Assembly (NCBI GenBank): GCA_927911475.1
Contig: CAKMPP010000031.1
Location: 1-5,818, forward strand
Direction: 5' to 3'
DNA from: an uncultured Solobacterium sp.
GTDB lineage: Bacteria; Bacillota_I; Bacilli_A; Erysipelotrichales; Erysipelotrichaceae
DNA: 5,818 bases
How positions within the stretch are numbered: position 1 is the stretch's first letter; every line of letters begins with the position of its first letter. The position numbers and the translations under genes were made by a program. Positions 1-5,818 of the stretch are shown here, piece by piece. The notes beneath the pieces are model-generated. The model was not told the origin of the DNA. It worked only from the letters and a program-made list of their open reading frames with translations, and made no database searches.

Positions 1-265
1 ACTTGGTGTGAAAATGAGGCAGAACAGTTTGTGCGTATTGCTAAAGAACAAGGACGTGCAAAATTGATTGGTAGACCTACAATGGGTAATATTGATTATT
101 TAAATCCAATTAAAGTACGTTATAAAAAACTGTGAGTTTACTTATCCAATCTCAAAGACAGATGCGGCTAAAAATGGGAATGGTGTAAATGATAAAGGGA
201 TTGAACCTGATCAATATATTCCATTCAAAAGCTTAGAATTAATGGAAGAAACATTTTTAGGATAA
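1..265 (+). pseudogene. C-terminal fragment of an S41-family peptidase, frameshifted
   Basis: The window opens inside this gene. Frame 1 reads to a TGA at 133-135 and includes GRAKLIGRPTMGNIDY; the frame then continues one base later with EFTYPISKTDAAKNGNGV, DKGIEPDQYIP and a TAA at 263-265. The shape 'RA-x-LIG-x-PT-x-GN' followed by 'G-x-x-x-DKGIEPD' is typical of the C-terminal part of S41 serine proteases (tail-specific or C-terminal-processing peptidase relatives). Deleting one A from the A6 run at 124-129 joins the halves as RYKNCEFTYP. In the family the nucleophile serine sits three residues before a conserved Glu in an S-x-x-E block; the matching block here reads CENEAE (residues 3-8), which puts Asn in the serine position, so the protein may be catalytically dead even if the frame were restored. 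That alignment is by eye, and the N-terminal domain lies outside the window. Family assignment is fairly sure; the substrate is unknown. Confidence 0.72.
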
Positions 266-294
266 TTGTACGATAATCACAATAGTGCTAAAAT
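266..294 (+). promoter_or_regulatory. Probable sigma-A-type promoter of the methyltransferase operon
   Basis: TTGTAC at 266-271 (-35) and TAAAAT at 289-294 (-10) are separated by 17 nt, and a TG at 286-287 makes it an extended -10 (TGCTAAAAT). Transcription would begin near 301. The -35 starts directly after the stop codon of the upstream peptidase remnant, so the downstream pair of genes has its own promoter. The match is good for a vegetative promoter, but it is by inspection only. Confidence 0.6.
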
Positions 295-321
295 TCAGTT
301 AGTAATAGCTAACTGAATTTT
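290..321. repeat. Perfect 13-bp inverted repeat; operator or terminator
   Basis: The arms at 290-302 and 309-321 are exact reverse complements (core TTCAGTTAG / CTAACTGAA) around a 6-nt spacer, TAATAG. Two readings are possible. As RNA it is a hairpin that could end transcription of the upstream peptidase gene, but the only T-run (four T) is inside the stem and no T-tract follows. As DNA it covers the last bases of the -10 element and the predicted start of the downstream transcript, the usual place for a repressor operator of dimeric TetR/MarR-like proteins. No regulator gene is present in the window. I slightly favour the operator reading. Confidence 0.6.
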
Positions 322-330
322 AAATTATTG

Positions 331-337
331 AAAGGTG
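331..337 (+). promoter_or_regulatory. Ribosome binding site fixing the ATG 344 start
   Basis: AAAGGTG lies 6 nt before ATG 344. The in-frame GTG at 335 overlaps this site and has no site of its own, so ATG 344 is the better start for the membrane methyltransferase gene. Confidence 0.65.
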
Positions 338-343
338 AAAAAT

Positions 344-832
344 ATGAAAAAAGATCATCTGCCAATTTTAGGTGTTGGACCACTGTATGTTATCACTATT
401 ATTTTGATGACAGTTCTAGGTATCATTCTTTCTATTACAGGCATAATTCCAACCATTACATTTACTATTTTACGATGGATATGTGTCCTAATTGGTATTT
501 TGTGTTTCACTATTGGAATTACTCTTTGGCTGAGGGCAGTTATAATCGATAGGCTTGATACACATATCATAAAGAATGAGTTGGTAACTACCGGTGTTTA
601 TGCGTATGTAAGAAATCCAGTATATAGTGCGTTCATGTTTGTGTGCACAGGAGTTCTATTGATTTATGGAAATTTAGTATTGTTATTATTACCAATTATT
701 TACTGGGGATTAATGACTGTACTAATGAAGTCAACAGAAGAAAAATGGTTAGAAGATTTATATGGACAAGAGTATATCCAATACCTTCAACGCGTAAACC
801 GTTGTATTCCATGGAAAGGGAAAAAGTTATGA
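344..832 (+). CDS. ICMT-like integral membrane methyltransferase family protein
   Basis: A 162-residue membrane protein of the isoprenylcysteine carboxyl methyltransferase / phospholipid methyltransferase-like group. Hydrophobic segments lie at about residues 13-36, 41-63, 94-109 and 110-128. Between the second and third is the conserved block GVYAYVRNPVY (84-94), matching the family's G-x-Y-x-x-x-RNP-x-Y signature; the C-terminal part has EEKWLEDLYG (132-141), Y-x-x-Y (144-147) and R-V-N-R (150-153), the family's S-adenosylmethionine-binding tail. Eukaryotic members methylate the C-terminal prenylcysteine of proteins; bacterial members are diverse and some methylate small thiols or lipids, so the substrate cannot be read from sequence. 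It would act in the cytoplasmic membrane. The stop codon TGA (830-832) overlaps the next gene's ATG (829-831), so the two are translationally coupled. The gene is intact and about the usual length of short bacterial members. Confidence 0.85.
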   Translation: MKKDHLPILGVGPLYVITIILMTVLGIILSITGIIPTITFTILRWICVLIGILCFTIGITLWLRAVIIDRLDTHIIKNELVTTGVYAYVRNPVYSAFMFVCTGVLLIYGNLVLLLLPIIYWGLMTVLMKSTEEKWLEDLYGQEYIQYLQRVNRCIPWKGKKL

Positions 833-1635
833 ATGATACAAGTTCCTTACAAGGAGTAGAAGATACCTTGTACATCCCTTTATATGCGAGAATATATGCA
901 TCTAAGAGATTTCCTGATTATTTCTATGATGAAAAAGCATTATTATTTGAACATAATATCTCTCTAAGGACAATTGCGCAGAATACATTTGAGTATGTCA
1001 ATATGGCTAGCGTTTGTAGACAGCAGATCATTGATAAAAAGATTATTTCATTTTTAGAAAATAACCATGCATGCAATGTTGTATTTCTGGGTGCTGGCTT
1101 AGAAACAGCATACTTCCGCATTAGAAATAATAGTTCTAACTTCTATGAAGTAGATTTGGAACATGTAATTGCAGAGAGAGAAAAACTTCTTGGTCATGAT
1201 AAAAATGAGATACTTATTGGTTGTGATATGTTCTCAATGGAGTGGGTTAAATACTTAGATACTTCTAAACATACATTGATTGTTTTAGCAGGCGTATTTC
1301 AATATTTTACAAAAGATAGAATTATCCATTTTATCCGTCAAATACAAAGTAGTATTCCAAAATGTGAAATGGTATTTGATGCAACAGATAGTATTGGATT
1401 AAAGCGCGCAAATATATTTGTTAGAAGAACTGGTAATGTGAATGCAGAGATGCATTTTGCGATAGACAATCCAAATGAATTCGCAAAGGAAACTAAAACA
1501 AGACTTGTTAGTGTAAGTGGATTCTTTACGGATGCTCTGAAACAATGTAGAGGATTAAAACTTATATCCAAGATTATGATGTTTTTTTCAGATAGATTAA
1601 AACGAACCATGGTAATTCACTTACGTTTAAATTAA
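829..1635 (+). CDS. Leucine carboxyl methyltransferase (LCM)-like class I SAM methyltransferase
   Basis: A 268-residue soluble protein. VVFLGAGLETAYFRI (84-98) is the glycine-rich SAM-binding motif I; FYEVDLEHVIAERE (105-118) is the acidic end of the second strand that holds the SAM ribose, with the D-L/F-x-x-V-I-x-x-R/K pattern typical of the LCM/TcmP family; CDMF (132-135) and LIVLAGVFQYFTKDRI (150-165) match the later LCM blocks. Relatives include eukaryotic PP2A leucine carboxyl methyltransferase and polyketide O-methyltransferases, so O-methylation of a carboxyl or hydroxyl is likely but the substrate is unknown. I chose ATG 829 because GGAAAGGG (813-820) lies 8 nt upstream and the ATGA overlap couples it to the membrane methyltransferase; ATG 811 is a weaker alternative, and a longer reading from 643 lies wholly inside the upstream gene. 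Residues 7-60 form an LCM-like N-terminal helical cap. The gene is complete and followed at once by a terminator. Confidence 0.82.
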   Translation: MNDTSSLQGVEDTLYIPLYARIYASKRFPDYFYDEKALLFEHNISLRTIAQNTFEYVNMASVCRQQIIDKKIISFLENNHACNVVFLGAGLETAYFRIRNNSSNFYEVDLEHVIAEREKLLGHDKNEILIGCDMFSMEWVKYLDTSKHTLIVLAGVFQYFTKDRIIHFIRQIQSSIPKCEMVFDATDSIGLKRANIFVRRTGNVNAEMHFAIDNPNEFAKETKTRLVSVSGFFTDALKQCRGLKLISKIMMFFSDRLKRTMVIHLRLN

Positions 1636-1637
1636 TA

Positions 1638-1683
1638 AATATTATAAAAAGTATTTCATTACTGAAATGCTTTTTATAATATT
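1638..1683 (+). terminator. Strong hairpin terminator of the methyltransferase operon
   Basis: Arms 1638-1658 and 1663-1683 pair over 21 bp with a single G-U wobble and a 4-nt loop (TTAC). The inner stem AAAAAG-TATTTCA / TGAAATG-CTTTTT carries its T5 run at 1671-1675. It begins 2 nt after the LCM-like gene's stop codon. The A-run on the left arm means it could also work in the opposite direction, but there is no gene on the - strand here. Confidence 0.78.
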
Positions 1684-1719
1684 GTTAGTTTAGGTATAAT
1701 AAGGATGAAGTTAAATTAG

Positions 1720-1863
1720 GGTACATTTGATTTTCATCACGCTTCACTAATGATGATAGAGATTGCAAAGTTACGTGATAAATATGATTTACATATGCGT
1801 GTTGAAAGATATGTTTCAGATGATACAAATGAAGGTATTGATCATCAGTTTATTAGACAATAG
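1720..1863 (+). pseudogene. Orphan coding remnant, family not recognised
   Basis: Between a TAG at 1717-1719 and a TAG at 1861-1863 one frame stays open for 47 codons and looks protein-like: FDFHHASLMMIEIAKLRDKY followed by DLHMRVERYVSDDTNEGID and HQFIRQ. The mix of a predicted amphipathic helix, R-V-E-R-Y and a D-D-T-N-E-G-I-D turn is unlike random AT-rich translation. The first ATG is at 1750, but it has no ribosome binding site, and a 37-residue product would be short. I do not recognise the family. The likeliest reading is the C-terminal stub of a deleted gene; a real small protein is less likely. A TATAAT at 1695-1700 lies just upstream but its -35 region falls in the terminator and is poor. 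The remaining bases of the 1684-1892 spacer show nothing else. Confidence 0.35.
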
Positions 1864-1892
1864 AAAAAGTGAAAAAAACGAGGTAATCAAAA

Positions 1893-2700
1893 ATGATAGA
1901 AGAAATTACTTCTCTAGATGAATATGAGGCATTTATTAAAGATATATGTAGTGATGCATGCTATGTTGATCCTCATTATTTGTATGATAGTAACAATCTG
2001 TATGGTGCTTTTGAGAAAAAAGACCAACATGTATATGCAAATATTTATAATGGTAGTATTGATGGAATATTCGTATTACTGATTTTACCTACCGAAAAAT
2101 ATATTGAGATGATAATTGGTTTATCAAAGTCTGAACATGCATACAATGAACTATTTAAATATTTAGAGAAGAATTATAAAGGATATCGTTGTGACTTCGT
2201 CATAAATCCGAAAAATATCCTGTTAAAGAATATACTTACCTCAAAGAATGCAATCTTTGAAAATGAACAACAAAGAATGATTGCTAGATCAACAACAAAT
2301 AAAGAATATACGTTAGATGTTCAACTCTATAGCAAAAGGTGGAAACAGGCATATATTGATATACACGTTAAGGAAACTTATTGGACAGCAGAAAAGGTGT
2401 TATCTGCACTCGATCGTTTTAGAGTATTATTGGCAATTCATCAAGAACAGTTAGTTGGATATTTAGATGTTACATATGCTTATAAACAAAATGAGCCATA
2501 TAGCTTAATTGTATTACCTGAGTATCAAAACTTAGGATATGAACAAGCACTCTTATCAAAAGCCATTCAAATGAATGGATTAAACACAATGATGACCTTG
2601 GTTGATGCAAACGAAAAAGGAAGAAATCAGAATTTATGAAGAAGCTGGTTTCGAAGTAATCAAAGGACAGAATAGTGTCTTTGTGACAATTACAATTTAA
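1893..2700 (+). pseudogene. GNAT-family N-acetyltransferase, frameshifted near its C-terminus
   Basis: The first frame gives 248 residues from ATG 1893 (GAGGT at 1880-1884, 8 nt upstream) to TGA 2637-2639. The C-terminal half is a GNAT fold: LLAIHQEQLVGYLDVTY (179-195) is the strand pair before motif A, LIVLPEYQNLGYEQALLSKA (205-224) is motif A with the acetyl-CoA loop Q-x-L-G-Y, and TLVDAN (235-240) begins motif B. The rest of motif B, IRIYEEAGFEV, follows in the next frame and ends at TAA 2698-2700. Removing one A from the A5 run at 2614-2618 restores VDANEKEEIRIYEEAGF and a 268-residue protein. As written, the protein loses the final helix and strand of the fold and would probably be inactive. 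Residues 1-130 resemble a second, degenerate GNAT half (PTEKYIEMIIG at 66-76), so it is a two-part GNAT of a kind common in Bacillota. The acceptor substrate is unknown. No good promoter was found immediately upstream. Confidence 0.75.
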
Positions 2701-2731
2701 AGATGAATAATCTCTTAGTAAAGGATTAGAA

Positions 2732-2760
2732 TTGAAAGAGAACTAAACTTATACTATGAT
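2732..2760 (+). promoter_or_regulatory. Probable sigma-A-type promoter of the CapA-like gene
   Basis: TTGAAA (2732-2737) and TATGAT (2755-2760) have an exact 17-nt spacer, each hexamer differing from consensus by one or two bases. A start near 2767 leaves a leader of about 20 nt before ATG 2788. This is the best-looking promoter in the window and shows that the CapA-like gene is transcribed on its own. Confidence 0.7.
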
Positions 2761-2787
2761 GTGAAAGATTAATAACGTGGTGACGAG

Positions 2788-3952
2788 ATGAAAAAGAAGA
2801 GTTCATTTGTATTTACAGGCGATATTGGCTTTGATAAGTACATGGATAAAAAATGGGAAGATAAACATCTGATTACAGATGGTGTTTTGCGTTTTTTGCA
2901 TAGCGGTGATCATGTTGTAGCAAATGTGGAAGGGGCACTCATTGACTTGCCACCACAAGATGATACATCTGGTGTGAAACAACTCATTCATGCAATGAAT
3001 CCAAAGGCAATTAAAGTATTGAATAGCATGCATGCAGATGTATGGAGTTTATGTAATAATCATATCTTAGATGCTGGTGAAGAAGGTGTTGCACAAACAT
3101 TAAAACTTGCAGATAAAAATCATGTTCAAACAGTTGGTGCAGGCATGAATATTGACGAAGCTGCTAGACCACTATTGTTTGACGAGGCTGGTGGAGTTGG
3201 CTTGTTCAGTGTTGGTTATCGTAGAGGTTGTAAACCAGCGGATGTAAATCGTGCTGGATGTCTTCTTTGGAATGATATGGAACGCATCCAGAAAAATATT
3301 GGATGAAATCAAAAAGACATGCCGTTGGTGTGTGATTGTTTGTCATGGTGGAGAAGAGTTTACTTCGCTTCCATCTTCCTATACAAGAGACCGTTATCAT
3401 CGATTCTTAGAGATGGGTGCAGATATTGTGGTATCACATCATCCGCATGTACCAATGAATTATGAGAGTGTTGGGGATAAAGTGATTTTCTATTCCCTTG
3501 GAAATTTTATTTTCGATACAGATTATCAACGTGCACAATACAATACGGAGCATGGACTCCTAGTTAAAATTAACTTCACTGAAAAGAAGTTTACTTGGGA
3601 TGCATGTGGTATTCGTATCAATCGTGAGTTAGAACATGTGCGTACCGCAAAATTGCCTGATATCTTTGTAGATGTACAAGAAGAAGAGTATCGACACTTA
3701 GAAGCACTTGCGGCTAAGATGATGATTTCTGCATATAAGAGACAGTTAATTTACTTGAATCCAAAGGAATATCAGAATGCAAGTGAAAAGAAGTGGGAAG
3801 AAAACTTCTTGGATCCTAAGCGAAGTGGTCGTGTAGAGGGGGAGGCACTCGACTTCCAAATCATCTATCCACTTGCCAAAACGGCTGATGATGGAGAATG
3901 GAAGAAGAGTAAACTAACCAAAGTAGTAAAGTATATTCAAAAGCAAATATAA
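2788..3952 (+). pseudogene. CapA-family (poly-gamma-glutamate synthesis type) protein, split by a frameshift
   Basis: Two frames together encode one protein of the CapA / PGA_cap family, which has a calcineurin-like metallophosphoesterase fold. The first part (172 codons, ATG 2788 to TGA 3304-3306) holds FTGDIGFD with metal-ligand Asp12, ANVEG (45-49) and LCNNHILDAGEEG (88-100). The second part, ending at TAA 3950-3952, holds CHGGEE, SHHPHVP and FYSLGNFIFD (about residues 185-190, 216-222 and 234-243 of the restored protein). Deleting one A from the A5 run at 3292-3296 gives a continuous 387-residue protein with every expected motif. An ATG at 3251 could start the second half alone, but it lies inside the conserved domain and has no ribosome binding site. 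GGTG at 2779-2782 serves ATG 2788 weakly. Unlike Bacillus CapA there is no N-terminal membrane anchor or signal peptide, and no capB/capC neighbours are present, so a role in capsule making is not supported; a cytoplasmic phosphoesterase-like role is possible. Confidence 0.82.
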
Positions 3953-3956
3953 ATCT

Positions 3957-3987
3957 TTAAAGCATCGCTATTATGGCGATGTTTTTA
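3957..3987 (+). terminator. Rho-independent terminator after the CapA-like gene
   Basis: CATCGC (3963-3968) pairs with GCGATG (3976-3981); T-G and A-T pairs can extend the stem inward, and flanking A (3959-3961) with T extend it outward. A T5 run at 3982-3986 follows directly. It starts a few bases after the stop codon and separates this gene from the phosphofructokinase. Confidence 0.75.
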
Positions 3988-4068
3988 TATCGGTATTCTA
4001 TTTATAAAATCATGGTTAAATATGAGTCAATCGGGCAAATCTTCTGTATGTTTATTTCAAAAAAGTTG

Positions 4069-4077
4069 TGGTATTCT
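4069..4077 (+). promoter_or_regulatory. Candidate extended -10 promoter element for the phosphofructokinase gene
   Basis: TGGTATTCT fits the TG-n-TATAAT extended -10 pattern with two mismatches in the hexamer. The region 17 nt upstream (TGTTTA, 4049-4054) is a poor -35, which an extended -10 can offset. A start near 4084 gives a leader of about 28 nt. Another -10-like string, TATAAA/TAAAAT at 4003-4010, is an alternative that would give a leader of about 95 nt. The 3988-4111 spacer holds no riboswitch-like structure that I can see. Confidence 0.4.
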
Positions 4078-4099
4078 AATAATGAGGTTTAAATCAAAA

Positions 4100-4104
4100 A
4101 GGAG
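4100..4104 (+). promoter_or_regulatory. Ribosome binding site fixing the ATG 4112 start
   Basis: AGGAG lies 7 nt before ATG 4112, the strongest ribosome binding site in the window. An in-frame ATG at 4022 would add 30 residues rich in Ser, Cys and Lys, but has no site before it and reads through the probable promoter, so it is rejected as the start. Confidence 0.85.
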
Positions 4105-4111
4105 TAAAAAT

Positions 4112-5776
4112 ATGACAGATTTATCACCACTACAAAAAGCTAGATATCAGTATGCACCAAAGCTTCCAAAGATGCTAAGAAACGGTATCTCTGAGATTTC
4201 AGTTTTGGAAGGGGAAGAGACAACAAGCGTTGCTGATCAGGGAAAGATCAAGGCTTTATTCCCAAATACTTATGGTAAGAAAGAAATTACATTCCAAAAG
4301 GGACAAAATACATCCGTAGCTAAGAAGCAGGTTGTAGGTGTTATCCTTTCTGGTGGACAGGCACCTGGTGGACACAACGTAGTGTGCGGTCTATACGATG
4401 CTTTAAAGGCAACAAATCCTGAGAATGTATTATATGGATTTAAGAAGGGTCCAAGTGGATTGCTTGAAGATGATTATTTAATTTTCGATGATGCTTATAT
4501 CGATCAGTATAGAAATACTGGTGGATTTGATATCATCGGTTCTGGTAGAACAAAGCTTGAAACAGAAGAGCAGTTTGCAGTTGCGGCTGAAGTTTGTAAG
4601 AAGCATGGTATCACAGCGATTGTTATTATCGGTGGTGATGACTCCAATACAAACGCTGCTGTTTTAGCTGAGTACTTTGCAGCGCATGATGCTGGTGTAC
4701 AGGTAATTGGTTGTCCTAAGACAATCGATGGTGACTTAAAGAATGAAGATATTGAATGTTCATTCGGTTTCGATACAGCTACGAAGACATATAGCGAAGT
4801 TATCGGTAACATTGAAAGAGATGCTAACTCTGCTAAGAAGTACTGGCATTTCGTTAAGGTAATGGGCCGTTCTGCTTCTCACGTTGCTTTGGAATGTGCA
4901 TTACAGACACAACCAAACGTTTGCTTAATTTCTGAAGAAGTTGCGGAAAAGAAGATGTCCTTATCACAGATTGCAGACTATATCGCTGACTCTGTAGAGG
5001 CTAGAGCTGCTAAGGGTATGAACTTCGGTGTTGCAATTATCCCAGAAGGTGTCGTTGAATTCGTTCCAGAGTTCTCTGCATTAATCGCTGAAATTAATGA
5101 ACTACTTGCTGGTAGTAAGGCAGAAACATTCAATGCTTTACCAAACTGGAAAGAAAAGTATGCATTTATTGAAAAAGGTTTATCTCAGGAAGCAATGTCA
5201 GTATTTGCAATTCTTCCAGAAGGAATCCAACAGCAGTTATTCTTAGAAAGAGACCCACACGGAAACGTGCAGGTATCTCTCATTGAATCTGAGAAGTTAT
5301 TCTCTGCTATCGTGAAAGCTAAGTTAGAAGAGAGAAAGGCTGCAGGTTCTTACAAGGGTAAGTTCAATGCTTTACACCACTTCTTCGGTTATGAAGGAAG
5401 ATGTGCATTCCCATCAAACTTTGACGCAGATTACTGCTATTCATTAGGTTACAACGCATTTATGTTAATCCAATATGGTTACAATGGATACTTGTCAAAG
5501 GTTTCTAACCTATCTAAGTCAGCTGATGAATGGGTAGCTGGTGGTATGCCAATCACTAAGATGATGAACATCGAAAGAAGACATGGTGAAGACAAGCCAG
5601 TTATCAGAAAGGCACTTGTTGAACTCGATGGTAAGCCATTCAAGTTCTTCGAAGCACACAGAGAACAGTGGGCTAAGGAAACATGCTACACATACCCAGG
5701 TGCAATTCAGTACTATGGACCAGCTGAGGTTTGTGATCTAACAACTAGAACACTAGCTCTTGAAAAGGGTAAATAA
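4112..5776 (+). CDS. pfp: Pyrophosphate-dependent 6-phosphofructokinase (long form)
   Basis: This 554-residue protein is a long-form diphosphate-fructose-6-phosphate 1-phosphotransferase (EC 2.7.1.90), which reversibly phosphorylates fructose 6-phosphate with pyrophosphate instead of ATP in cytoplasmic glycolysis and gluconeogenesis. GVILSGGQAPGGHNVVCGLYD (76-96, cut here to its key GGQAPGGHN at 81-89) forms the phosphate-donor loop. IIGGDDSNTNAA (172-183) has Asp177 where ATP enzymes have Gly, and CPKTIDGDLK (201-210) has Lys203 where ATP enzymes have Gly; both are hallmarks of the pyrophosphate type, with Asp206 as the catalytic base. MGRSASHVALE (251-261), PEG (311-313) and GYEGR (426-430) form the fructose-6-phosphate site. 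The length equals the usual ~550 of the plant-beta/spirochaete-like long class, with the helical insert at about 315-420. The gene is single, between two terminators. Codon use (AAG, TTC, AAC, GGT more often than in the neighbours) suggests high expression. Confidence 0.95.
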   Translation: MTDLSPLQKARYQYAPKLPKMLRNGISEISVLEGEETTSVADQGKIKALFPNTYGKKEITFQKGQNTSVAKKQVVGVILSGGQAPGGHNVVCGLYDALKATNPENVLYGFKKGPSGLLEDDYLIFDDAYIDQYRNTGGFDIIGSGRTKLETEEQFAVAAEVCKKHGITAIVIIGGDDSNTNAAVLAEYFAAHDAGVQVIGCPKTIDGDLKNEDIECSFGFDTATKTYSEVIGNIERDANSAKKYWHFVKVMGRSASHVALECALQTQPNVCLISEEVAEKKMSLSQIADYIADSVEARAAKGMNFGVAIIPEGVVEFVPEFSALIAEINELLAGSKAETFNALPNWKEKYAFIEKGLSQEAMSVFAILPEGIQQQLFLERDPHGNVQVSLIESEKLFSAIVKAKLEERKAAGSYKGKFNALHHFFGYEGRCAFPSNFDADYCYSLGYNAFMLIQYGYNGYLSKVSNLSKSADEWVAGGMPITKMMNIERRHGEDKPVIRKALVELDGKPFKFFEAHREQWAKETCYTYPGAIQYYGPAEVCDLTTRTLALEKGK

Positions 5777-5785
5777 TTCATGTTT

Positions 5786-5817
5786 AAAGACACAGTAGAA
5801 ACTCTACTGTGTTTTTT
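5786..5817 (+). terminator. Rho-independent terminator of the phosphofructokinase gene
   Basis: ACACAGTAG (5790-5798) and CTACTGTGT (5804-5812) pair perfectly over 9 bp, extendable by one A-T pair into the loop, followed by a T6 run at 5812-5817. It lies 13 nt after the stop codon, at the very end of the window, and closes a single-gene unit. Confidence 0.88.
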
Positions 5818-5818
5818 C

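Noticed and set aside
328..552. Alternative 74-codon frame overlapping the membrane methyltransferase gene
   Set aside because: The translation is a Tyr/His/Ser-rich shadow of the hydrophobic gene, while the ICMT-type motifs are all in the frame starting at 344.
643..828. In-frame N-terminal extension of the LCM-like gene
   Set aside because: It lies entirely within the membrane methyltransferase gene in another frame, has low-quality sequence for a protein, and the ATG at 829 has a clear ribosome binding site and ATGA coupling.
2710..2729. Hairpin between the GNAT and CapA-like genes as a terminator
   Set aside because: AATCTCTT and AAAGGATT pair only imperfectly and there is no T-run after them.
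133..3306. Programmed +1 frameshifting or TGA recoding as the cause of the three broken genes
   Set aside because: The codons before the TGA stops (CTG, TTA, GGA) do not re-pair well after a +1 slip as in prfB, reading TGA as an amino acid would not restore the frame, and TGA is a true stop at 830-832. The needed shift fits the A-runs instead.
4022..4111. Thirty-residue N-terminal extension of the phosphofructokinase
   Set aside because: No ribosome binding site before ATG 4022, the extension covers the probable promoter, and ATG 4112 has AGGAG at ideal spacing and gives the family-typical length.
4504..4812. Open frame of about 100 codons on the - strand
   Set aside because: It is antisense to the conserved core of the phosphofructokinase, has no ribosome binding site and its translation resembles no protein; the same holds for the other - strand frames at 355-570, 924-1121, 1338-1610, 2803-3033 and 3206-3400.

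Overview
The window is AT-rich, every gene lies on the + strand, and genes are close together with Gram-positive-type ribosome binding sites (for example AGGAG at 4100-4104). Together with the long pyrophosphate-dependent phosphofructokinase at the right end, this suggests a low-GC anaerobic member of the Bacillota, of Erysipelotrichia or Clostridia type. That placement is an inference from composition and gene content; no marker gene is present.

Layout, left to right. (1) 1-265: the C-terminal end of an S41-type (C-terminal-processing-like) peptidase, broken by a +1 frameshift in an A6 run. (2) 266-1683: a compact unit with a good promoter (TTGTAC, 17 nt, extended -10 TAAAAT) overlapped by a perfect 13-bp inverted repeat. 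It drives two methyltransferase-family genes that share an ATGA stop/start: a small membrane protein of the isoprenylcysteine carboxyl methyltransferase (ICMT) type and a soluble leucine carboxyl methyltransferase (LCM) type enzyme. A strong hairpin terminator closes the unit. (3) 1684-1892: a spacer with a short orphan coding remnant. (4) 1893-2700: a two-part GNAT acetyltransferase gene whose last ~27 codons are out of frame. (5) 2732-3987: a consensus-like promoter, a CapA-family metallophosphatase-fold gene split by a frameshift, and a terminator. (6) 4069-5817: probable extended -10 promoter, intact pyrophosphate-dependent 6-phosphofructokinase of 554 aa, and terminator.

The genes do not form one pathway. 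The only clear functional unit is the coupled methyltransferase pair at 344-1635. The phosphofructokinase is a core glycolytic gene with its own signals and more selected-looking codon use. The GNAT and CapA genes look like stand-alone accessory genes.

The most striking feature of the whole window is that three of the six recognisable genes carry the same kind of lesion, one surplus A in a run of five or six A. This could be sequencing or assembly error, or real gene decay, and it affects how every one of those genes should be read. I do not see a CRISPR array, transposon, tRNA or rRNA, and I do not see convincing evidence of a new defence or toxin system. The best candidates for something undescribed are the two-methyltransferase operon and the palindrome sitting on its promoter.
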